A stretch of DNA of 8,761 nt from Candidatus Symbiobacter sp. (GTDB taxonomy: Bacteria; Pseudomonadota; Alphaproteobacteria; Elsterales; Elsteraceae), in NCBI GenBank assembly GCA_030054015.1, contig JASGCR010000026.1, positions 1-8,761 on the forward strand. Direction: 5' to 3'. Below the pieces are notes generated by a model, which saw only the letters and a program-made list of their open reading frames with translations, ran no database searches and had not been told where the DNA came from. Position numbers and translations under genes: made by a program. This document shows positions 1 to 5,109 of the stretch, piece after piece (the stretch's first letter is position 1; each line of letters opens with the position of its first letter).

Positions 1-38
1 CCAAGCTTTTCTATCCCCCCCTTCTAAAGAAGGGGGGG
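1..38. repeat. Right end of a poly-C/poly-G palindromic element (family A), cut by the window edge
   Basis: Bases 15-24 (seven C then TTC) and 29-38 (GAA then seven G) form a perfect 10-bp hairpin with loop TAAA. The preceding GCTTTTCTAT (5-14) together with the C run matches the reverse complement of 3046-3062, and CCAAGC at the very start matches 3155-3160. The window therefore seems to open inside another copy of the element at 2942-3256, with its internal hairpin reduced. Seen directly as sequence matches; membership in one element family is inferred. Confidence 0.7.
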
Positions 39-46
39 TAAAACTA

Positions 47-86
47 GACTTATTCAGACCTGCCTTAGGGAAACTCTGAATAAGTC
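47..86. repeat. Short palindrome with 12-bp arms (family C)
   Basis: GACTTATTCAGA (47-58) is the exact reverse complement of TCTGAATAAGTC (75-86), with a 16-base loop. The right half recurs at 2989-3010 with two differences, and AAACTCTGAA (71-80) recurs exactly at 7291-7300 inside another hairpin. Weaker relics lie near 6460-6480 and 6838-6860. It is a dispersed small repeat; no function can be read from it. Confidence 0.65.
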
Positions 87-107
87 TCCATTTGCCACAA
101 GAGCCGC

Positions 108-209
108 GCATTTGCGAGCGGCGCAGCCGCATCGCTTATCCAGAAAAATCGAGCAATTTCAGGATTTTACTGGATTGCTTCGCGGGCGTAAACGCCCGCT
201 CGCAAATGC
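108..209. repeat. Degenerate double-hairpin palindromic element
   Basis: The outer arms 108-121 and 196-209 are a perfect 14-bp inverted repeat (GCATTTGCGAGCGG). Inside them lie a hairpin 118-122/126-130 (GCGGC, loop GCA), the inner arm ATCCAG (138-143) paired with CTGGAT (170-175), and a second hairpin 182-188/193-199 (GCGGGCG, loop TAAA). The order outer arm, hairpin, inner arm, loop, inner arm, hairpin, outer arm matches the elements at 6528-6665 and 8555-8695, although the arm sequence is different (ATTTGCGAGC versus ATTACCCGCC). From memory it resembles the widespread 'GTCATTGCGAGC...GCAATCCAG' class of bacterial repeats; that link is not tested here. Confidence 0.65.
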
Positions 210-284
210 CATTTCTTTTGTTTTTGAGGCTTGTTTGGACATCCCTAAAGATTCCCCATTTGTTTGGTTTCGAGACTCCGCGTT

Positions 285-389
285 TGCGTCTTCACCCGCA
301 AGGCAGCGAAGCTGCCGCAGTCGGGTGATCCAGTTGATTTTTCTGGGTTCCCCGACCGAACCGCAAGCGGTTCGGCGGGGAAAGACGCA
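285..389. repeat. Diverged family B quadripartite palindrome upstream of the SYLF gene
   Basis: Outer arms TGCGTCTT (285-292) and AAGACGCA (382-389) pair. The left half has stem TCACCCG/CGGGTGA (292-298/322-328) capped by hairpin GGCAGC-GAA-GCTGCC (302-316). The right half has stem TTCCCCG/CGGGGAA (348-354/376-382) capped by a 9-bp hairpin (356-364/367-375). Inner arms ending CCAG (330-333) and CTGG (343-346) flank a 9-base loop. Compared with the copy at 6528-6665, stem positions changed in complementary pairs (T-A to C-G on the left, A-T to C-G on the right), which argues that the fold is maintained. The repeat is open in frame with the downstream gene but probably not translated. Confidence 0.7.
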
Positions 390-446
390 CAGATTTTGTA
401 CCATTTTTCTCGATTTCTTTTGGAACCAGAGTATATACTACCAGCC

Positions 447-1292
447 ATGATGTGTATAACCAATGTTTTTCCGAATCTCCGTCTCGGCGTACGGGTTGCT
501 ATGCCCATACTGATCGGGGTAATATTTTTTGCCTGGCTCAATTCCGCACTGGCGCAATCTGATACCGCTTCGACCCCGCCCCCGCCCCCGCTCTCGTCAG
601 AGCAGCAGGAGCAAATTGATCTCGCCCGCATTGCGATTGAAGAAATGCGGCGCGATCAAATGGCGGGCGACAATGTCGAAAAATGGCTCGGCGAGGCCAA
701 GGCGGTGATGATTTTCCCCAATCTGTTCCGGGCCGGTTTTTTCCTGGGCGGCAGTGGCGGCGGCGGCGTGTTGTTGGTGAAAAACCGCGATGGTACCTGG
801 TCGGACCCGGCCTTTTATTTCCTGGGCGGGGTGTCGTTGGGGGTGCAATTCGGGGCCAAACAATCCCAAGTTTTGATGCTGATTATGACCGATGGCGGGC
901 TGGATCAGATCATGTCCCGTTCGGTGAAATTGGGCGGCGAGGTGTCGCTGGCGGCGGGGCCGGTAGGGGCCGAAAACGGTGCCGCCACCACCGCCAATTT
1001 CGGTGCCGATATTCTCATCTATGCCCGTGCGTCGGGGCTGTTTGGCGGCGTGGCGGCAGAGGGCAGTATCATCCAAAGCCGCGATGCGTGGAACCAAATC
1101 TATTACCGCCAAAAACTTTTTCCCCGCCAAATCGTGTTTGATCATGCCGCGACCAATCCGGGCAGCCTCGCCCTGCGCCAGGCCTTGAGGGTTGGAGGCC
1201 GCCATAAAACCGATGCGGGCAACCAATCAAATCCTGATCCTAATGCGGTGGTTATCCCGGCTCCGCCGCCAATCCCTCCCTCTGAGCCGTAA
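447..1292 (+). CDS. Secreted lipid-binding SYLF (Ysc84-type) domain protein
   Basis: A 281-residue exported protein. Residues 1-36 look like a signal peptide: charged start (RLGVR), hydrophobic stretch PILIGVIFFAWLNSA, and likely cleavage after ALA before QSD. A proline-rich linker (43-48) follows, and the SYLF domain covers roughly residues 55-232, with the glycine-rich segment FFLGGSGGGG (98-107), LGGVSLGVQFGA (126-137), DGGLDQIM and the late SGLFGGVAAEGS motif (196-207). The family binds phosphoinositide or other lipids in eukaryotes; bacterial members are poorly understood and usually periplasmic or outer-membrane associated. The tail is proline rich (PAPPPIPPSEP). The frame is open back to 264, but that part lies in a repeat, so I start at ATG 447; ATG 450 or 501 are alternatives. 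No clear ribosome binding site is visible. TATACT at 434-439 lies so close that a leaderless transcript is possible. Confidence 0.85.
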   Translation: MMCITNVFPNLRLGVRVAMPILIGVIFFAWLNSALAQSDTASTPPPPPLSSEQQEQIDLARIAIEEMRRDQMAGDNVEKWLGEAKAVMIFPNLFRAGFFLGGSGGGGVLLVKNRDGTWSDPAFYFLGGVSLGVQFGAKQSQVLMLIMTDGGLDQIMSRSVKLGGEVSLAAGPVGAENGAATTANFGADILIYARASGLFGGVAAEGSIIQSRDAWNQIYYRQKLFPRQIVFDHAATNPGSLALRQALRVGGRHKTDAGNQSNPDPNAVVIPAPPPIPPSEP

Positions 1293-1300
1293 GCCCCCTC

Positions 1301-2887
1301 ATGGCAGGAAAAAATCAAACCGCAAAGCCGCCGGCTCTGATGTTGCAAGGCACCGGCTCGGATGTCGGCAAATCATTGGTGCTGGCGGGGTTGGGGCGGG
1401 CGCTGACGCGGCGCGGCCTTAATGTGCGCCCGTTCAAGCCGCAAAACATGTCAAACAATGCCGCCGCCACCAGCGAAGGCGGCGAGATTGGCCGCGCCCA
1501 GGCCCTCCAAGCCCAGGCCTGTGGCCTGCCGCCCTGCATTTGGATGAACCCGATTTTGCTGAAGCCCGAACCAGGCGGGCGGGCGCAAATTATCTTTTTG
1601 GGACAACGCGAAACCACCCTCTCGGCGCGGGATTACCAATCTTATAAGGCCGCGCTCATGCCGCGCCTGTTACAGGCCTGGCAAACCTGGCAAAAACCCA
1701 TAAAAATTAATGGAAAACACCTGCCCGCCGCCGATATGATGTTGGTCGAAGGGGCTGGCAGTGCCGCCGAGGTCAATCTGCGCGCGCATGATCTCGCCAA
1801 TATGGGTTTTGCCACCGCCACCCAAACGCCGGTGATTTTAATTGCCGATATTGATCGCGGCGGAGTCATCGCGGCGATTATTGGCACCTGGTATGTGCTG
1901 CCGCCATCTGAGCGGGCGTTGCTGCGTGGCTATGTGATTAATAAATTTCGCGGCGATGTTTCGCTGTTTGCCCCGGCAATTGACCGCATCAAAGCCGAGA
2001 CCGGCTTGGATTGCCTCGGCATTATTCCCTGGTTTGACCGGGCGGCGCAATTGCCCGCCGAGGATTCGATGGGGCTGGGGAAATATGCCGCCAGCGCAAG
2101 CCCAGCCATAAATGCGGGGCAAAAATTGCGCATTGTCGTGCCAAAAATGCCCCATCTCGCCAATTTTGACGATTTTGACCCGTTGGTTGCCGAGTCCCAG
2201 GTCGAATTCTCATTTATACCGCCCGGCACCGCCTTGCCTGCCCCGTGCGATGCGATCATTTTGCCCGGCTCGAAAGCAACCCTGGCGGATTTGGCTTTTT
2301 TGCGGGATCAGGGCTGGGACATTGATATTTTCGCCCATGTGCGGCGAGGGGGTTTCGTCCTGGGGCTATGTGGCGGCTATCAAATGCTCGGTCAGAGCAT
2401 TCGTGACCCGGATGGCATTGAAGGCGCGGTGGGTGCCGCGGCGCGGGGGTTGGGGCTGCTTGCCGTAGATACGGTGTTAAAATCCGATAAACAGGTGGGT
2501 CTCTGCCAGGGTCTCTCGCTTGGTCATGCGGTTAGCGGCTATGAAATCCATTTAGGCGAAACCAGCGGGGAGGATACCATCCGCCCGATGATTTTGCCGC
2601 CGTCCCCGGATGCGTTCCCGGATGCCGACAGGGTCGCGGCGGCCAATGGCGGCGCAGTGTCATTGTCGCAACGCGTGATGGGCTGTTATTTGCATGGCAT
2701 TTTGGGCAATGATGGTTTCCGCCAGGCTTTTTTGCAAAATTTGCGGGGGGATTTTCACTCGACGCTGAATTATGCGCAACAAATCGAGCATCTGTTGGAT
2801 GGTTTGGCTGACCACCTTGAATCTCACCTTGATATTCCCCAAATCATAACTATCGCTGAGACTGTGGGCAATGATGCTCGCGCTTGA
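1301..2887 (+). CDS. cobQ: Cobyric acid synthase (adenosylcobyrate a,c-diamide amidotransferase)
   Basis: CobQ/CbiP makes cobyric acid in the cytoplasm by ATP-dependent, glutamine-fed amidation of four side chains of adenosylcobyrinic acid a,c-diamide. The 528-residue protein has the expected two halves. The N-terminal synthetase domain carries the P-loop variant GTGSDVGKS (17-25), FKPQNMSNN (45-53), VEGAGS (149-154) and ADIDRGG (182-188). The C-terminal class I-like glutaminase domain carries GLCGGYQMLG (355-364) with nucleophile Cys357, and GCYLHGI (461-467) with catalytic His465. It is slightly longer than most family members (about 480-510), with a short extra tail after about residue 505. 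It starts 8 bases after the SYLF stop codon with no Shine-Dalgarno sequence, which suggests translational coupling. No other cobalamin gene and no recognisable cobalamin riboswitch lies nearby. Confidence 0.97.
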   Translation: MAGKNQTAKPPALMLQGTGSDVGKSLVLAGLGRALTRRGLNVRPFKPQNMSNNAAATSEGGEIGRAQALQAQACGLPPCIWMNPILLKPEPGGRAQIIFLGQRETTLSARDYQSYKAALMPRLLQAWQTWQKPIKINGKHLPAADMMLVEGAGSAAEVNLRAHDLANMGFATATQTPVILIADIDRGGVIAAIIGTWYVLPPSERALLRGYVINKFRGDVSLFAPAIDRIKAETGLDCLGIIPWFDRAAQLPAEDSMGLGKYAASASPAINAGQKLRIVVPKMPHLANFDDFDPLVAESQVEFSFIPPGTALPAPCDAIILPGSKATLADLAFLRDQGWDIDIFAHVRRGGFVLGLCGGYQMLGQSIRDPDGIEGAVGAAARGLGLLAVDTVLKSDKQVGLCQGLSLGHAVSGYEIHLGETSGEDTIRPMILPPSPDAFPDADRVAAANGGAVSLSQRVMGCYLHGILGNDGFRQAFLQNLRGDFHSTLNYAQQIEHLLDGLADHLESHLDIPQIITIAETVGNDARA

Positions 2888-2941
2888 GCGACGCACGCGC
2901 TTGAGCAAATTGTCGCATGCAGCGAATTTATCTAACATTTA

Positions 2942-3256
2942 TATACTCAGTGTCCTAAAGAATTCCGATTATGACCCCCCCTTCCTGCTTAGGGAAGGTC
3001 TGAATAAGTCGAGAAAATCCCTGACCCCCCCTTCCTGCTTAGGAAGGGGGGGATAGAAAAGCCAGAATTTTTGTAAAAAAATTCTTGGCTTTTCTTGGGG
3101 GGGTTGGTGCATTATGTTGATTATGCTAATAAATTCTCAATGTCACCAACCCCCCCAAGCTCCGCTAAGCTGCTTCGCAGCTAAGCGTCGCTATCCCCCC
3201 CTTCCTAAGCAGGAAGGGGGGGTCATAAAGGCGAATTTTCAAGGACACGGGGTATA
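2942..3256. repeat. ~315-base composite inverted-repeat (MITE-like) element, family A
   Basis: The gap between cobQ and the stress protein gene is nearly filled by one symmetric element. Both ends read TATAC-NNN-GTGTCCT inwards (2942-2956, and 3242-3256 on the other strand). Further in, 2969-2993 and 3204-3228 are a perfect 25-bp inverted repeat that includes a C7 run. Inside lie a perfect hairpin at 3025-3052 (12-bp stem, loop GCTT), its inverted copy at 3195-3222 (loop AAGC), an AT-rich hairpin 3057-3090, a core inverted repeat 3094-3109/3144-3159 (16 bp, with G7/C7), and a hairpin 3163-3187. Bases 2994-3010 match the family C repeat, so the left part may be a recombinant. There is no coding capacity and no clear target duplication. 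Confidence 0.75.
3057..3093. terminator. Possible bidirectional intrinsic terminator within the composite element
   Basis: AAAAGCC-AGAATTTTT (3057-3072) pairs with AAAAATTCTTGGCTTTT (3077-3093), with a single bulge. The stem is followed by a T-rich tract on both strands (TTTTCTT on plus, CTTTTCT on minus). It could end cobQ transcription. The stem is weak in GC, and it also serves as one internal hairpin of the repeat element, so the termination role is inferred. Confidence 0.35.
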
Positions 3257-3258
3257 AT
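3253..3258 (+). promoter_or_regulatory. Candidate -10 hexamer for the stress protein gene
   Basis: A perfect TATAAT lies 70 bases before the start codon and straddles the right end of the composite repeat element, whose terminal motif supplies its first bases. The expected -35 position (about 3230-3235, GGCGAA) does not match TTGACA, so the site could need an activator or be fortuitous. Confidence 0.35.
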
Positions 3259-3328
3259 TCAAATCGGTATGCTTAACTGAACAAGTTTCGCTTGCAACGG
3301 CGTTTCACTAAATTAAAGAGGGAAAAAA

Positions 3329-4171
3329 ATGCGGTCAATTTTGGCAGTTTTATGGGGTTCAAACGATGCGGCGCGGGTGATTGACGCGGCGTTTCAAGTG
3401 GCGGCGGGGGAGGCGGGCAGCAAACTCACCGTGCTGTATATTCGTCCTGGGGCCGACAGCTTTATCCCGACCGGTGATTTCGGTCTGGCCTTGAGCCAGG
3501 AATATTTCGACCGCATCCAAAAAGAGGGCATTGACCTTGCGGCCAAATTGCGAAAATTATTCGACACAAAAAAGGCTGGTTTGGGCGAAGACAATGTCCG
3601 TTGGCACTGGCGCGAAATTGAAGGCGCGGCCCCGATGATATTGGGCAGCGAAGGGCGGGTGCATGATCTGATTATCATGGCCAAGCCTGATGCGAGCGCG
3701 GCGGTTGACACCGATATTATGCTTGAGGCGGCTTTGTTCGAGACCGGACGCCCGGTTATGATTGTGCCGATTGATCCCGCGATCACGCCGCGCCCGCTGC
3801 AATTCCGCAATATTGTGGTGGCCTGGAATGGCAGCTCGGAAACCGCCAGAACCATTGGCCTTGCCATGCCGCTTTTGGCCCGCGCCGAGAAAATTTACAT
3901 CCATAGTTCGGTGGCCGGGTTTGTGCCAGGGCCATCGGGCGAAGAATTGGCGGCGTATTTCACAGCCCATGGTTTCCAGGCCGAAATCAGCCACGACCAT
4001 GACAGTTCGATTCCGGCGGGCGAGGCGCATTTGACCCGCGCCCAGCAGGTGAATGCCGATGTGATTATCAAAGGAGCCTATACCCATTCGCGCCTGCGCA
4101 ATTTTGTCTTTGGCGGAGCCACGCGCCACATCATCACCCACACGACCATACCGGTTTTGTTGGCGCATTAA
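3329..4171 (+). CDS. Tandem-domain universal stress protein (UspA family)
   Basis: A 280-residue cytoplasmic protein made of two Usp folds. The N-terminal half (1-148) is diverged: it begins SILAVLWGSNDAARV, and its strand VHDLIIMAKP (111-120) lacks a nucleotide-binding loop. The C-terminal half (158-280) is typical, with NIVVAWNGSSETART (161-175) and the closing GAYTHSRLRNFVFGGATRH (249-267). The usual ATP motif G-2x-G-9x-G is present except that Thr252 replaces the middle glycine, so ATP binding is uncertain. Such proteins help cells survive stress through partner interactions that are mostly unknown. A good ribosome binding site, GAGGG at 3318-3322, sits 6 bases before the ATG. The DUF1491 gene follows after 26 bases, probably in the same transcript. 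Confidence 0.9.
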   Translation: MRSILAVLWGSNDAARVIDAAFQVAAGEAGSKLTVLYIRPGADSFIPTGDFGLALSQEYFDRIQKEGIDLAAKLRKLFDTKKAGLGEDNVRWHWREIEGAAPMILGSEGRVHDLIIMAKPDASAAVDTDIMLEAALFETGRPVMIVPIDPAITPRPLQFRNIVVAWNGSSETARTIGLAMPLLARAEKIYIHSSVAGFVPGPSGEELAAYFTAHGFQAEISHDHDSSIPAGEAHLTRAQQVNADVIIKGAYTHSRLRNFVFGGATRHIITHTTIPVLLAH

Positions 4172-4197
4172 TTTCATGTTTGGGGGAATAGGCCGCC

Positions 4198-4536
4198 ATG
4201 TCGGCAAATGAAAGGCTTGCGAGCTATTTCCGCGTCTCGGCCCTGGTGCGCCAGGCCGAGCTTGACGGCGATGCCGCCTATATCCGGCATAAAGGCGACC
4301 CTTCGGCGGGCGCGGTGTTGGTCAAACATTGTGAACGCGATGCATCCGGGCAATGGCATTGCCAATTGCGCAGCCAAATCACCCGCCCGGACGGCGCACC
4401 CGATTGGATGCAACCCCACCAAGCCGAGTATTTAAGCGAAACCGAAGCCGAAGATTGGATTCGCCGCGCCATTAAACGCGACCAGGATTTATGGGTCATT
4501 GAGACCGAAGCCGGCACGCGCGTCGTTATTCGTTAA
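4198..4536 (+). CDS. DUF1491 family protein
   Basis: A 112-residue soluble protein that matches, from memory, the small alphaproteobacterial family DUF1491: SALVRQAELDG (14-24), AYIRHKGDPSAGAVLVK (27-43) and the C-terminal EAEDWIRRAIKRDQDLWVIETE (83-104). No signal peptide, membrane segment or metal motif is visible, and the function of the family is unknown. It follows the stress protein gene closely, with a GGGGG stretch at about 4182-4186 as a likely ribosome binding site. Its stop codon is 4 bases from the 3' end of the opposing tRNA-Leu, leaving no room for a terminator between them; transcripts may therefore run antisense to the tRNA. Confidence 0.83.
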   Translation: MSANERLASYFRVSALVRQAELDGDAAYIRHKGDPSAGAVLVKHCERDASGQWHCQLRSQITRPDGAPDWMQPHQAEYLSETEAEDWIRRAIKRDQDLWVIETEAGTRVVIR

Positions 4537-4540
4537 AACT

Positions 4541-4627
4541 TGGTGCGGTCGAGAAGACTCGAACTTCCACGGGAGTTACCCCACAGCGACCTCAACGCTG
4601 CGCGTCTACCAATTCCGCCACGACCGC
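4541..4627 (-). tRNA. tRNA-Leu (anticodon GAG)
   Basis: Read on the minus strand, the acceptor stem is GCGGTCG (4627-4621) paired with CGACCGC (4551-4545), followed by discriminator A and an encoded CCA. The D arm contains TGGCGGAATTGGTAGACGC, typical of leucine tRNAs. The anticodon stem CAGCG/CGCTG holds loop TTGAGGT, so the anticodon is GAG and reads CUC/CUU. The long variable arm (GGGGTAACTCCC) is that of a class II tRNA, and the T arm contains GTTCGAGTC. All parts are present, so the gene looks functional. Confidence 0.97.
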
Positions 4628-4676
4628 ATATCGTGCGCTACTCACAGCCAATAGCAAATTTTTTACCTTCGCACAA

Positions 4677-4706
4677 GCGGCAACGTGCCGCGCGGTAAGT
4701 TTTTTT
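4677..4706 (+). terminator. Weak candidate terminator downstream of the stress protein/DUF1491 operon
   Basis: Hairpin GCGGCA-ACG-TGCCGC (4677-4691) is followed 8 bases later by seven T (4700-4706). The gap between stem and T tract is longer than usual, and the site would require read-through across the antisense of tRNA-Leu. Low confidence. Confidence 0.25.
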
Positions 4707-4728
4707 ATTCCTCATGGCGGCGAAAAAT

Positions 4729-4854
4729 TTATTGCTGGGAACTGGGGTCGACCACCACGCTAAGCATCCCAAAAAATCCCTGCATGAAATAATCAAATAA
4801 TGAGACGAGATAGTAAATAAAAGCCCCGTGATCGGGGTTGGGCAAGAAAGTCAT
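4729..4854 (-). CDS. Putative 41-residue small membrane-associated protein
   Basis: ATG at 4854-4852 opens a frame ending at TAA 4731-4729. The product begins MTFLPNPDHG, has a hydrophobic, aromatic stretch AFIYYLVSLFDYF (11-23) continuing through MQGFFGMLSVVV (24-35), and ends DPSSQQ. I do not recognise it. In its favour: about 59% G or C at third codon positions inside strongly AT-rich flanks, a partial ribosome binding site AGG six bases before the ATG, and a plausible promoter with TTGATG (4914-4909) and GATAAT (4890-4885) 18 bases apart, about 30 bases upstream. Against it: short length, and a GC-rich hairpin (4824-4837) that could instead belong to an RNA signal. tRNA-Leu lies about 100 bases downstream on the same strand and could share the transcript. 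Confidence 0.35.
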   Translation of the reverse strand: MTFLPNPDHGAFIYYLVSLFDYFMQGFFGMLSVVVDPSSQQ

Positions 4855-4884
4855 TTTATACCTATAAAGCCATGTAAGAAAAAT

Positions 4885-4914
4885 ATTATCTTATTTTTAC
4901 CGCACCGCCATCAA
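4885..4914 (-). promoter_or_regulatory. Candidate sigma-70 promoter for the small ORF (and perhaps tRNA-Leu)
   Basis: On the minus strand, TTGATG (4914-4909) and GATAAT (4890-4885) are separated by 18 bases and match the -35 and -10 consensus at 4/6 and 5/6 positions. The -10 region sits in an AT-rich imperfect palindrome (AAAAATA 4879-4885, TATTTTT 4892-4898) that could be an operator or chance. The implied start near 4878 leaves a leader of about 24 bases. Confidence 0.35.
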
Positions 4915-5109
4915 ATATTCTGTTGCAAAAGCGACGTAATTTACTTTATTCGCGCGTTTTCGTTAAATTTTGTGCCGTTTTGAATCACAGATCATTTTTG
5001 GCGAATTACCCGCTTTTGTTTTTGATAAAAATCTGTTAAAATGCAAAAAAACTGAAATAACCAACCTTGCCACAAGATTCGGCACTTACCCCGATATTAA
5101 GGTAAAAAA

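Larger units (their letters stand above)
4628..5109. other. AT-rich intergenic region before the glutamine synthetase-like gene
   Basis: Apart from the small ORF and its promoter on the minus strand and the weak hairpin at 4677-4691, I see no gene, repeat or structured RNA I can name. Bases 4915-5109 are AT rich and presumably hold the promoter of the downstream gene; TAAAAT at 5037-5042 is a possible -10, without a convincing -35. Confidence 0.5.

Noticed and set aside
1..446. Open frames at 92-328, 112-450, 159-404 and 245-631
   Set aside because: They all run through palindromic repeats, overlap one another, and have no recognisable domains.
597..1226. A 209-codon minus-strand frame opposite the SYLF gene
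   Set aside because: It is the antisense shadow of a well-supported gene; the product is His/Gly rich, low in structure, and resembles no family.
1226..1300. Cobalamin riboswitch ahead of cobQ
   Set aside because: There are only 8 bases between the SYLF stop and the cobQ start, and no B12-box-like sequence was seen in the upstream gene or leader.
4628..4728. A 25-codon minus-strand frame (starting at about 4715) after the small ORF
   Set aside because: Too short, basic and low-complexity (MRNKKTYRAA...), no ribosome binding site, and it overlaps the tRNA promoter region.
5000..5013. Possible sigma-54 promoter (GG-N10-GC) upstream of the glutamine synthetase-like gene
   Set aside because: The GG and GC spacing fits, but the surrounding bases (TGGCGA, CCGCT) match the TGGCAC/TTGCW consensus poorly and no NtrC-type site is visible.
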